In this document: piece by piece, positions 51,665 to 58,512 of the stretch
Layout: each line of letters opens with the position of its first letter
How positions within the stretch are numbered: position 1 is the first letter of the stretch
From: a virus
Virus record (IMG/VR): IMGVR_UViG_3300045970_000591
Location: 59,383 to 123,382 of that record
Strand: one strand, 5' to 3'
Length of the DNA stretch: 64,000 nt
The notes under the pieces: model-generated
What the model was told of the DNA's origin: nothing
What the model saw: the letters and a program-made list of their open reading frames with translations, nothing else
Database searches by the model: none
Made by a program: the position numbers and the translations under genes

Positions 51665-51726
51665 TCCCGGGCCCTAGCATCTCTACTTCCTGTTAGAAGA
51701 ATATTATAGGATAAAGCCTGGAACCA
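51665..51726 (+). ncRNA. CCA-ended tRNA-like RNA without canonical T-arm
   Basis: TCCCGG/CCTGGA (one mismatch) then ACCA frame 62 nt. CTTC-CTGTTA-GAAG could be an anticodon-like arm. No T-loop motif. Same layout as 43830-43885: CCA ends, missing T-arm, next to an R hairpin. Confidence 0.35.
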
Positions 51727-51731
51727 ATTTT

Positions 51732-51805
51732 AGTGCTATAGTATAAAAGTAGAACGAGACTCTCATAAGGTCAAGGCGAAGGGGCGGTACCTTCTAGCAC
51801 TACCA
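51732..51805 (+). tRNA. tRNA with CAT anticodon (Met or Ile2)
   Basis: Acceptor AGTGCTA/TAGCACT, anticodon GACT-CTCATAA-GGTC, T-arm GAAGG/CCTTC with atypical loop GGCGGTA, CCA encoded. Whether C34 is modified to read AUA cannot be told. Confidence 0.65.
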
Positions 51806-51811
51806 GATCAC

Positions 51812-51864
51812 TCTTAGAGGTTGGGTGAAACCTCCAAGCAATATGAGAAGCATTGCCCAATTTT
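51812..51864 (+). other. Mutually exclusive hairpins (attenuator-like)
   Basis: GAGGTT/AACCTC can form, or TTGGG/CCCAA enclosing GCAAT/ATTGC followed by TTTT. The second resembles a terminator. Confidence 0.35.
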
Positions 51865-51938
51865 GCGTGGTTAGGTTAATGGTAGACTCAAACATTGCCA
51901 ATGTTTACGCAGGGGTTCGATTCCCCTACCCCGCACCA
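51865..51938 (+). tRNA. tRNA-Gly(GCC)
   Basis: Acceptor GCGTGGT/ACCCCGC (one mismatch), anticodon AAACA-TTGCCAA-TGTTT, T-arm AGGGG/CCCCT, CCA encoded. Confidence 0.85.
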
Positions 51939-52016
51939 AGACGATAGGTTAACTGTAGACCAGAAGATATTGCCCCAGGGAACAGTCACTCAAGTGGAAT
52001 GCTTGTCTATTTTCAT

Positions 52017-52091
52017 ATTCCGTGAGGCAGCTGGCGTGGCCGATAGTCCTTCAAACTATTGAGATGGGATCAAAACCCATACGGAATACCA
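52017..52091 (+). tRNA. tRNA with TTC by position, C33
   Basis: Acceptor ATTCCGT/ACGGAAT, anticodon stem ATAGT/ACTAT with loop CCTTCAA (C33), T-arm ATGGG/CCCAT, CCA encoded. Identity (Glu by position) is uncertain. Confidence 0.6.
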
Positions 52092-52220
52092 TTTTTAAGG
52101 GATGTGTTCAGCAAACAAGACTTACTCTTACCATCGCCGAAAGGCACCAAGAGGCCGACCCGCTGGGGGCGTGACGTGGGTTCGAGTCCCGGCTTAGTCA
52201 CAACATCCTGATTTATTTTA
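52092..52220 (+). repeat. R-family spacer interrupted by a tRNA-like insert (R5)
   Basis: The 5' part TTTTTAAGGGATGTGTTCAGC and the 3' part ACATCCTGATTTA match R1-R4 (stem GGATGT/ACATCC), but the loop is about 90 nt. It holds a T-arm-like GTGGG/CCCGG with loop TTCGAGT and a GCC-GAAA-GGC hairpin. It looks like a tRNA or tRNA fragment inserted into an R hairpin. Confidence 0.4.
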
Positions 52221-52221
52221 T

Positions 52222-52296
52222 GGTATCTATGGTGTAGTGTTAGCACCTAGGCTTGTGACGTCTATGGCAAGAGTTAGATTCTCTTTAGATACCCCA
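52222..52296 (+). tRNA. tRNA-His(GTG)
   Basis: It carries the His-specific extra G at -1 opposite C73. Acceptor GTATCTA/TAGATAC, anticodon loop TTGTGAC, CCA encoded. It lies wholly or nearly inside the minus-strand endonuclease gene 52227-52688. Confidence 0.85.
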
Positions 52297-52688
52297 CTAT
52301 TAAATTTATCCACTAATTTTACTAACTCCTGGTAAGATATTGAGGATTTAGTTTTCTTCTTATTATTTTCAATATGTGGCATCAATTCACAGTTAAGTGG
52401 ATGTGATATATAGTATGGATTGTAATTAAATTTCTTAGCATCGTTTACAGATACTTTGTGATCTCTCGATAATCCACTGGTATTTTTATTGCCTCCTCGT
52501 TTTCCACCGAATGCTACCCATCCTATTTGTTTGAGCATATCTAAATCAAATAAACCCGGGTAATCAAAAATGTTAAACCGAAAGGCATATTGATCCTTGT
52601 TATTGCTCCATTTCAGATGTTGACACGATGAACATACCTGTACAGTTGTTCTGGCAGTGAATATTGTGTCACAAAATTTACAATTCAT
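52227..52688 (-). CDS. HNH homing endonuclease antisense to tRNA-His
   Basis: The product has 153 residues. It has one zinc knuckle pair (CKFCDTIFTARTTVQVCSSC, 3-22) and the HNH-like core GLSRDHKVSVNDAKKFNYNP with HPLNCELMPHIENNKKK. It is a shortened paralogue of 47727-48692 that lacks the N-terminal fingers. Its last 23 codons are the complement of tRNA-His. No late-type box precedes it, so it may be decaying. Confidence 0.7.
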   Translation of the reverse strand: MNCKFCDTIFTARTTVQVCSSCQHLKWSNNKDQYAFRFNIFDYPGLFDLDMLKQIGWVAFGGKRGGNKNTSGLSRDHKVSVNDAKKFNYNPYYISHPLNCELMPHIENNKKKTKSSISYQELVKLVDKFNSGVSKENLTLAIDVTSLGANTTP

Positions 52689-52706
52689 AAAATAAATTCT
52701 AGAGAA

Positions 52707-52813
52707 TTCACCGCCGTCAATAGCCCACGCAAATCCTCTGAAGGGCTTATGAATGATACAAGGCTCCGAGATGCAGGAGTATATTGTGGGTTAAATTCCC
52801 TCCGGTGGAGCCA
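52707..52813 (+). tRNA. Class II tRNA, Ser(TGA)-like, long
   Basis: Acceptor TTCACCG/CGGTGGA, anticodon region AATCC-TCTGAAG-GGCTT (C33, TGA by position), large variable arm with CTCC/GGAG, T-arm GGG-TTAAATT-CCC, CCA encoded. It is 107 nt, longer than normal Ser tRNAs. Confidence 0.5.
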
Positions 52814-52820
52814 GTTTTAT

Positions 52821-52896
52821 GTGCGTGTGATCTGAATGGCTAGGAACGAGATTGCAACCCTCGATCATGTAGGTTCGACTCCTATCACGCATTCCA
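52821..52896 (+). tRNA. tRNA-Cys(GCA)
   Basis: Acceptor GTGCGTG/CACGCAT, anticodon loop TTGCAAC with an A-C pair closing the stem, T-arm GTAGG/CCTAT, discriminator T as usual for Cys, CCA encoded. Confidence 0.75.
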
Positions 52897-52899
52897 TAG

Positions 52900-52906
52900 A
52901 TAAATA
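52900..52906 (+). promoter_or_regulatory. Late-type box 4 bases before the zincin start
   Basis: AGATAAATAGCTA runs into ATG 52911; no ribosome site fits. Confidence 0.45.
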
Positions 52907-52910
52907 GCTA

Positions 52911-53855
52911 ATGCTTATATCAGAAATATTAACAGAAGAAATTACCTTAACACACTTACTAAATCCGCTGAAACAGGGAATTAGCTCAGCAATAACCCGG
53001 GCAGTAGACAAAACTGGTTCCATGAAACGCGATATACCCGATAAGGTGCGAAATGAATGTATAAAAAATGTGTCGTTGATTAAAGTTGCAGATCAGGTGC
53101 AACCCATCCTAACAGGGTGGTTGACTTGGTATATGACTGCCGCATTAGTGGATATAGCTAAGGGTGTATCTACCGGCGCGAATATTAAGTTTTTGGAAAT
53201 AAATACACCAGGTCACTGTAACGGACACACTATTGTAATGGACGTAGGGATAATAGAAAATCTTGCTAAATTACTATTAAATGCTATTTACGACATTACA
53301 CTTGATAACCTGGCCACCGAATCAGAGATATTCGACCGATATTTTAAATCATTTAAACATTTTGCAAAATATAAAGAATCACTGTGGAGATATACAGATA
53401 AAACAGCCAGTGTAGTAGATAATATAATTGATATATTCATGCATGAACTAGTCCATATTAAACAGGCCGATGCTCAACTACACCGAGATAATATTGAATA
53501 CAGAAGTTATCTAGAAAAAGATAAGAATAAATTTTATAAATCAATCGGTAATATGCTTTCGGGTAATAGTACAGAAAGTGATTATAGGTTACATGCTGGT
53601 AGTCCTCAAGAAATAGCTGCTAATGCACATACAGAAGCACTAAGAATACTGCGACTTATTATCTCAGATAGTGACGGTGATGTAACATATATGAGAGCAA
53701 ATTGTAACGAATATATAGATGGTTACATGTCTAGTAAGTTTAAGGATCCAACAAACCAGGCAGAGTATGCTGTATTTAAACGACTTAATAAACTAATTTA
53801 TAAAGAAATTATAGCGTACATTAATCGTATGCCACAGAAAAACACGTCCACGTAG
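52911..53855 (+). CDS. HExxH zinc metallopeptidase-like protein
   Basis: The product has 314 residues. IDIFMHELVHIKQADAQ (near 177-193) supplies the HExxH zinc ligands, and SPQEIAANAHTEALR (near 243) the downstream Glu ligand. N-terminal 160 residues are helical and unrecognised. A predicted virion or lysis-associated protease is possible. Its last three codons overlap tRNA-Leu(CAA). Confidence 0.7.
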   Translation: MLISEILTEEITLTHLLNPLKQGISSAITRAVDKTGSMKRDIPDKVRNECIKNVSLIKVADQVQPILTGWLTWYMTAALVDIAKGVSTGANIKFLEINTPGHCNGHTIVMDVGIIENLAKLLLNAIYDITLDNLATESEIFDRYFKSFKHFAKYKESLWRYTDKTASVVDNIIDIFMHELVHIKQADAQLHRDNIEYRSYLEKDKNKFYKSIGNMLSGNSTESDYRLHAGSPQEIAANAHTEALRILRLIISDSDGDVTYMRANCNEYIDGYMSSKFKDPTNQAEYAVFKRLNKLIYKEIIAYINRMPQKNTST

Positions 53856-53923
53856 TGCAATCGGTAGGAGACAGCAGTTTCAAAAACTGAACAGTGTGGG
53901 TTCGAATCCCACCGTGGATACCA
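53846..53923 (+). tRNA. tRNA-Leu(CAA)
   Basis: Acceptor GTCCACG/CGTGGAT, anticodon CAGT-TTCAAAA-ACTG, T-arm GTGGG/CCCAC, CCA encoded. Starts 10 bases before the end of the zincin gene. Confidence 0.8.
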
Positions 53924-53930
53924 CATACAG

Positions 53931-53937
53931 ATAAATA
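53931..53937 (+). promoter_or_regulatory. Late-type promoter box ATAAATA
   Basis: AGATAAATAG begins 8 bases after the CCA of tRNA-Leu and 18 bases before ATG 53956; GTGGAG serves as ribosome site. Confidence 0.55.
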
Positions 53938-53955
53938 GTTGTTTGTGGAGAATAT

Positions 53956-54714
53956 ATGTCTGTTATTGTTAGAACGTTTAAATGGAAGCCGGATGTACCC
54001 GATTATCGTGATCATATGTTCAGCTTACCTGTTAAGGCAGTATTACCGAAGTTTATAAACCCACTAGGATCAAAATCACCGATTGAAGATCAGGGTAATC
54101 TAGGATCATGCACAGGCAACGCCGCAACAACAGCATTAGAGATTGCATTAAACACACCTACACAATACTCAAGACTTATGGCGTATTACAATGCTAGATT
54201 ATTAGAAGGTAGTGTAAGATACGATAGCGGTGCTTATATACGCGATGTTATAAAAGGTATAAAAATGTATGGTGTGTCACAAGAAAGGTTGTGGCCATAT
54301 AATATATCAAGGTTTGCAATAAAGCCGCCAGCCGCAGCGTATAAGGATGCTATTTCTGTGATGCCAAAGATAGGCACATATGAAAGATTAACAACACTAG
54401 ACGATATAAAAACCGCACTGGCAGCAGGGTTACCTGCGGTATTCGGGTTCTCTGTGCCTGCATACTTTGTTGGCGCGGAAGTTGCAAAAACAGGGTGGGT
54501 AAGATTGCCTACCAGATCAGATAACATGATTGGTGGACACGCAGTGACCGCTATAGGATATGACGAAAGAGCTCCTGACCCATATGTTTGGGTGAGAAAC
54601 TCTTGGGGCGCTCGTTGGGGTATAAATGGAAATTTTAAAATGCCGTATGGCTGGTTTACCAATAATCTCCGACTGGTAGATGATATATGGGTAATACACC
54701 CTAAGGTTCATTGA
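53956..54714 (+). CDS. Papain-like (C1) cysteine protease
   Basis: The product has 252 residues. IEDQGNLGSCTGNAATTALE (near 45-64) gives the oxyanion Gln and catalytic Cys, MIGGHAVTAIGYDERAPD (near 195) the His, and VWVRNSWGARWGINGNF (near 215) the Asn. It lacks signal peptide, propeptide and the membrane anchor present in the paralogue at 14269. Confidence 0.8.
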   Translation: MSVIVRTFKWKPDVPDYRDHMFSLPVKAVLPKFINPLGSKSPIEDQGNLGSCTGNAATTALEIALNTPTQYSRLMAYYNARLLEGSVRYDSGAYIRDVIKGIKMYGVSQERLWPYNISRFAIKPPAAAYKDAISVMPKIGTYERLTTLDDIKTALAAGLPAVFGFSVPAYFVGAEVAKTGWVRLPTRSDNMIGGHAVTAIGYDERAPDPYVWVRNSWGARWGINGNFKMPYGWFTNNLRLVDDIWVIHPKVH

Positions 54715-54718
54715 AGTA

Positions 54719-54747
54719 TTGCACGATTTAATAATATATTGTATAAT
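54719..54747 (+). promoter_or_regulatory. Sigma70-like promoter TTGCAC-17-TATAAT
   Basis: The predicted start, 7 bases after the -10 box, coincides with the first base of the tRNA-like gene at 54754. The transcript would continue into the omega gene. Confidence 0.75.
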
Positions 54748-54753
54748 ACATAT

Positions 54754-54839
54754 GGGCCGCACTATGCTTGTGTATTTGATAGAATACCAGCCAGTCTAAC
54801 GGTCAGGTCGCGCCTGGCGCGGTCCACCACATAAAGGAA
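54754..54839 (+). tRNA. Irregular CCA-ended tRNA-like gene
   Basis: Acceptor GGGCCGC/GCGGTCC and CCA are clear, and GTATT/AATAC gives an anticodon-like arm with a 6-nt loop. The T-position arm CAGG-TCGCG-CCTG has a short GC loop. No anticodon is assigned. Confidence 0.45.
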
Positions 54840-54843
54840 AAAC

Positions 54844-55050
54844 ATGGCTCGCATTACATCTCAAAGGGCTGCTGAAGCAGTAGGCAATAGATTTGATCTG
54901 GTGCTTATCGCAGCAGCTCGCGTTAGAGAACTAAAGAAAAACTATATGCCAAAAGTTGTATGTGACAACGATGCTATAGTAACAGCATTAAGAGAAATAG
55001 AAGAAGGCCATGTTGGCCGCGAATATCTAAAGAAGATATTCAATAGATAA
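54844..55050 (+). CDS. rpoZ: RNA polymerase omega subunit homologue
   Basis: The product has 68 residues. MARITSQRAAEAVGNRFDLV and VTALREIEEGHVGREYL match bacterial RpoZ throughout (E. coli: GNRFDLVLVAARRAR, IALREIEEG); the C-terminal tail of about 20 residues is missing. In bacteria omega binds the beta' subunit, aids assembly and forms part of one ppGpp site. A phage copy could replace host omega in the infected-cell polymerase. It is 4 bases after a tRNA-like gene under a host-type promoter, which suggests early action. AAGGAAA precedes the ATG. Confidence 0.88.
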   Translation: MARITSQRAAEAVGNRFDLVLIAAARVRELKKNYMPKVVCDNDAIVTALREIEEGHVGREYLKKIFNR

Positions 55051-55054
55051 AATA

Positions 55055-55131
55055 TGCCTGGTTGCGTAGAGAGGTTATACATCTCCCTTACAAGGAGAAC
55101 GATGTCAGTTCGAGTCTGACACCAGGTACCA
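55055..55131 (+). tRNA. tRNA-Val(TAC)
   Basis: Acceptor GCCTGGT/ACCAGGT, anticodon TCTCC-CTTACAA-GGAGA, T-arm GTCAG/CTGAC, CCA encoded. It begins four bases after the omega stop. Confidence 0.85.
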
Positions 55132-55137
55132 AAATAT

Positions 55138-55227
55138 GGATTATAGGAGTGCTGGGCACTACACGGCTTTGAATACCGTCCTGCTTATGATGAATAGGTG
55201 ATAGTTCGATTCTATTATAATCCGCCA
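55138..55227 (+). tRNA. tRNA-Ser(TGA), class II
   Basis: Acceptor GGATTAT/ATAATCC, Ser-type D-arm GGAGTGCTGGGCACT, anticodon loop TTTGAAT with a C-A closing pair, long variable arm, CCA encoded. Confidence 0.7.
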
Positions 55228-55232
55228 AGTAT

Positions 55233-55323
55233 GGATGCGCTATCTAGTCGGGGATACTAGCCTACATTGGAAATGTAGTGGAGTTCGCAAGAGCCGGGAG
55301 TTCGATTCTCCAGTCATCCTCCA
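55233..55323 (+). tRNA. tRNA-Ser(GGA), class II
   Basis: Anticodon CTACA-TTGGAAA-TGTAG, long variable arm, T-arm GGGAG/CTCC, CCA encoded. The acceptor pairs only GGATG/CATCC cleanly. Confidence 0.75.
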
Positions 55324-55374
55324 AAAATATATAGTTTTTCTAATGGTTTCTACTGAGAGAATGTGCGATTGCAC

Positions 55375-55381
55375 ATAAATA
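55375..55381 (+). promoter_or_regulatory. Late-type promoter box ATAAATA
   Basis: It is preceded by the hairpin TGTGC-GATT-GCACA (55362-55375) and followed by AAAGGAG before ATG 55405. Confidence 0.5.
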
Positions 55382-55404
55382 CATAGTAACACAAAGGAGA
55401 AAAT

Positions 55405-55587
55405 ATGTTATTTGGACTTATCGCAATCGCCGGTGCCGTAGCTTATGGAATATCTATAGCTGGACCAGCAACAACACACAAATCGTTAGAAGCATACATA
55501 ATGGCGGGCAACCCGCAATCTGCTGATGATATAGATCGCTTAGAACGCGAATACTTCAGCAAAAAACAGATGTCTAATCTATTTTAA
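55405..55587 (+). CDS. Small membrane or secreted protein
   Basis: The product has 60 residues. A hydrophobic N-terminal segment (MLFGLIAIAGAVAYGISIAG) could be a membrane anchor or signal, followed by a polar helical tail (DDIDRLEREYFSKKQM). It has a strong AAAGGAG ribosome site. Function unknown. Confidence 0.6.
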   Translation: MLFGLIAIAGAVAYGISIAGPATTHKSLEAYIMAGNPQSADDIDRLEREYFSKKQMSNLF

Positions 55588-55604
55588 TAGGTAATCTCGC
55601 TTTA

Positions 55605-55682
55605 GCGACTGTATGCCACTTGACTTCGAATCAAGAGAAAGCTAATGGATACATGTAGGTTCGAGTCCTATCAGTCGCGCCA
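55605..55682 (+). tRNA. tRNA-Arg(TCG)-like with minimal D-arm
   Basis: Acceptor GCGACTG/CAGTCGC, anticodon CTTGA-CTTCGAA-TCAAG, T-arm GTAGG/CCTAT, CCA encoded. Only seven bases stand where the D-arm should be, and the variable region is 19 nt. The 3' half is antisense to the endonuclease 55642-56343. Confidence 0.6.
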
Positions 55683-56343
55683 CATATTTTTTGACTTCTT
55701 GTATATTTCCCACATATAGCGGTAATATTCTTATTAGTTGATTAATCTTATCGCAATCTTCTTTTATTTTGATTGGATTTTTAACATCTAAATAGGTGTT
55801 GAAATCTACAATATAAAAATCTGGAAGATATGTTCTATGTTTATTTAATGTTGTATCAAACCATTTAAGTCTTGTATTTGGTCTATGCCATTTAATGTTA
55901 TGAACATCGAGCCACTCGGCCACTTTAACTTCCCACGAAGATTGTAATATAACTTGTTTGTTTTCGTTATTATTAAAATATACTATTTGTGTTTTTCTGC
56001 ATTTATTTTGAGAACGAATGTTATCTCTGCATTCTATCGAACAGCACACTTTATTAACACTTCTTTTCCAAAACCATTTATTACACGAATTACATATATG
56101 TATCCCGTATAGCCTGGTGTAGGGGTATTCTGATATTCTATTATTGCCACCACCCTTACCAAATCTATATTTACCATTAGCAACCAACTTGGTTATTGTG
56201 GCCGATGTCCTTAGTTTAGATTCTTCCGTTCTCGGCTCTCTACGCAGATTATTATAGGTGGCGGAACAACTTCTACTACAAAATGATTTTTGATAGCCCT
56301 TTTCTGACAGGTCGATACCACATTGTTTACATATTTTACACAT
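55642..56343 (-). CDS. PD-(D/E)XK-type homing endonuclease with zinc fingers
   Basis: The product has 233 residues. Zinc-binding pairs CKICKQCGIDL...SFCSRSC (2-25) and CNSCNKWFWKRSVNKVCCSIEC (near 78-100) lead into SSWEVKVAEWLDVHNIKWHR and YLPDFYIVDFNTYLDVKNP, which fits an E...PD...DxK catalytic pattern. A close relative lies at 59903-60721. Its last 14 residues are read from the complement of the tRNA-Arg 3' half. Confidence 0.75.
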   Translation of the reverse strand: MCKICKQCGIDLSEKGYQKSFCSRSCSATYNNLRREPRTEESKLRTSATITKLVANGKYRFGKGGGNNRISEYPYTRLYGIHICNSCNKWFWKRSVNKVCCSIECRDNIRSQNKCRKTQIVYFNNNENKQVILQSSWEVKVAEWLDVHNIKWHRPNTRLKWFDTTLNKHRTYLPDFYIVDFNTYLDVKNPIKIKEDCDKINQLIRILPLYVGNIQEVKKYVARLIGLEPTCIH

Positions 56344-56347
56344 AATG

Positions 56348-56354
56348 TATTTAT
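56348..56354 (-). promoter_or_regulatory. Late-type box before the 56343 endonuclease
   Basis: Minus-strand GATAAATACATT followed directly by ATG, the same 12-base start context as at 48692. Confidence 0.45.
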
Positions 56355-56361
56355 CTTATAC

Positions 56362-56397
56362 AGTGTTACAGGGGTTCGATCCCTCTAAGCGGGGCCA
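56362..56397 (+). pseudogene. Orphan 3' half of a tRNA
   Basis: AGGGG-TTCGATC-CCTCT is a T-arm, followed by AAGCGGG, a discriminator G and CCA. The matching 5' half (CCCGCTT...) is absent; the endonuclease start lies where it should be. Confidence 0.65.
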
Positions 56398-56472
56398 TTA
56401 ACCTACCATAGAATATGCAAAAATAACACCTTATTTTTACACAATATTAGCACTGGTCTGTGCCTTGTTTAG

Positions 56473-56479
56473 CTAAATA
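56473..56479 (+). promoter_or_regulatory. Late-type box variant CTAAATA
   Basis: It lies 33 bases before ATG 56513, with AAGGACC before the start. The preceding 70 bases have no gene. Confidence 0.4.
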
Positions 56480-56512
56480 CTACCTATAACAAAAAAATAA
56501 GGACCAGACATA

Positions 56513-58363
56513 ATGGACACATCGCAGAAGATTCTGAGCGACATCACAGTTTTTAATAAATACTCAAAGTTTATACCGGCGTTAAATAGACGTGAAACAT
56601 GGGATGAAATATGTGATAGAAATCAAGAAATGCATATCAAGAAATATCCTATGCTTTCTTTTGAGATCAGAAAAATCTACAAAAAATATGTATACACTCG
56701 GAAAGTATTACCATCAATGCGATCAATGCAGTTCGGTGGCCGCCCAATCGAGTTAGCAAACAACAGGATTTTTAACTGTGCATTCTTAGCAGTGCATAGT
56801 ATGGAAGCATTTAGCGAAGCAATGTTTTTATTGTTGGGTGGTACAGGATTAGGGTATTCTGTTCAGAAACAACACATTGCACAACTGCCAGTCATTCAAG
56901 GAGTTAAACAACGCGAGCGTAGATTCCTAGTCGGCGATTCAATCGAAGGTTGGGCAGACTGCGTAAAGGTGCTTGTCGAATCTTACTTTAAAGGAAAGGC
57001 AGATCCTGTATTCGACTTTAGGGACATTCGCGCCAAAGGTTCTGCATTGGTTACATCTGGTGGAAAAGCACCGGGCCCAGATCCATTACGTATCTGTGTA
57101 GATCATCTACGTGCAATCTTAAATAATGCTGTAGGTAGACAACTTACTTCGTTAGAAGTGCATGATATGATGTGTCACATAGCTGATGCTGTGTTATCGG
57201 GTGGCATTCGCAGAGCAGCCTTAATATCGCTGTTTAGTGCTGATGATATGGATATGATGTCTGCTAAGTCCGGTGGCTGGTGGGAGTTACATCCGCAGCG
57301 TGGTAGGTCAAATAACTCAGCCGTATTGTTACGAAATGAAACATCCGAAGCAGAGTTTAGAGCACTGTGGGACAGAATCAAATCATCCAACGCAGGCGAA
57401 CCCGGTATATTCTGGACAAACGATTTAGAACTTGGAACAAATCCTTGTGCTGAGATATCATTAAACGATATGCAGTTCTGTAACTTAACAGAAATGAATG
57501 TTAGTGAAGTAGAATCGCAAGAAGAGTTGAATGCAATGGCACGCGCCGCATCATTTATCGGCACATTGCAAGCAGGATATACTGACTTCCATTATCTTCG
57601 CCCTGAATGGGAAGATAATACACGGAGAGAAGCACTTATCGGCGTCGGCCAAACAGGAATAGGCTCTGGAAGAATATTAGGGTTAAACTTAGAAGAAGCC
57701 GCTGCTCAAGTCCTTACAGAAAATGCAAGAGTAGCAGGGCTGATTGGTATCAATATTTCAGCACGCACCACAACTGTTAAACCGAGCGGAACATCAAGTT
57801 TATGTGTTGGTTCATCATCGGGCATACATGCATGGCACAATGATTTTTATATTCGCCGTATGCGTGTAGGTAAGAACGAGGCATTGTATGGATACATGAT
57901 CAAACAGTTTCCAGAACTGGTAGAGGATTGCAAGTTCAAGCCTCACTTGGAAGCAGTTATGTCTTTCCCTCAAGCTGCACCAAAAGGTTCTATACTTCGC
58001 ACAGAGTCTGCATTAGACACACTAAGCAGAGTTCAACGATTTAATAAAGAATGGGTGCAAACTGGTCATAGGACAGGTGCAAACTATCATAATGTATCTT
58101 GCACTATCTCTCTTAAAGATGAGGAATGGGCACCGGTATGTGATTGGATGTGGGATAATAGAATGGACTATACTGGTATCTCTGTTATGCCGTATGATGG
58201 TGGAACATATGTTCAGGCACCATTTGAGGATTGTACAGAAGAGACATTCACTGAGATGATGAAGTCATTGCATAATATTAACCTTGCAAAAGTTGTAGAA
58301 ATAGATGACAACACATCATTAAGTGACCAAGCTGCTTGTGCAGGTGGTGGTTGCGCAGTATAG
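56513..58363 (+). CDS. Class II (B12-dependent) ribonucleotide reductase, monomeric type
   Basis: The product has 616 residues. GGRPIELANNRIFNCAFLAV holds the first redox Cys, GGTGLGYSVQ is family-typical, NPCAEISLNDMQFCNLTEM gives the N-x-C-x-E active site with the thiyl Cys and the second redox Cys, and the tail ends CAGGGCAV, the shuttle Cys pair. TTVKPSGTSSLCVGSSSG and MPYDGGTYVQAPFEDCTEE support the adenosylcobalamin RTPR-like subgroup. It makes deoxynucleotides without oxygen and needs host cobalamin. Confidence 0.88.
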   Translation: MDTSQKILSDITVFNKYSKFIPALNRRETWDEICDRNQEMHIKKYPMLSFEIRKIYKKYVYTRKVLPSMRSMQFGGRPIELANNRIFNCAFLAVHSMEAFSEAMFLLLGGTGLGYSVQKQHIAQLPVIQGVKQRERRFLVGDSIEGWADCVKVLVESYFKGKADPVFDFRDIRAKGSALVTSGGKAPGPDPLRICVDHLRAILNNAVGRQLTSLEVHDMMCHIADAVLSGGIRRAALISLFSADDMDMMSAKSGGWWELHPQRGRSNNSAVLLRNETSEAEFRALWDRIKSSNAGEPGIFWTNDLELGTNPCAEISLNDMQFCNLTEMNVSEVESQEELNAMARAASFIGTLQAGYTDFHYLRPEWEDNTRREALIGVGQTGIGSGRILGLNLEEAAAQVLTENARVAGLIGINISARTTTVKPSGTSSLCVGSSSGIHAWHNDFYIRRMRVGKNEALYGYMIKQFPELVEDCKFKPHLEAVMSFPQAAPKGSILRTESALDTLSRVQRFNKEWVQTGHRTGANYHNVSCTISLKDEEWAPVCDWMWDNRMDYTGISVMPYDGGTYVQAPFEDCTEETFTEMMKSLHNINLAKVVEIDDNTSLSDQAACAGGGCAV

Positions 58364-58371
58364 CAGGATAG

Positions 58372-58400
58372 TTGCAATGTCTGAGACATTGCACTATAAT
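58372..58400 (+). promoter_or_regulatory. Sigma70-like promoter with palindromic spacer
   Basis: TTGCAA-17-TATAAT drives tRNA-Ser(GCT). The spacer contains the perfect hairpin GCAATGTC-TGA-GACATTGC (58374-58392), so it may double as terminator of the reductase gene or as an operator. Confidence 0.7.
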
Positions 58401-58408
58401 AGAGATTA

Positions 58409-58499
58409 GGAGCGCGGGCAGGATGGTAATGCACCGGTTTGCTAAACCGCAGAGTCACTAATAATGGCTCACAGGGTTCGATTCCCTGGCGCTCCGCCA
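58409..58499 (+). tRNA. tRNA-Ser(GCT), class II
   Basis: Acceptor GGAGCGC/GCGCTCC, anticodon CGGT-TTGCTAA-ACCG, long variable arm GAG...CTC, T-arm CAGGG/CCCTG, CCA encoded. Confidence 0.9.
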
Positions 58500-58512
58500 G
58501 AAGAAAGGTAAA

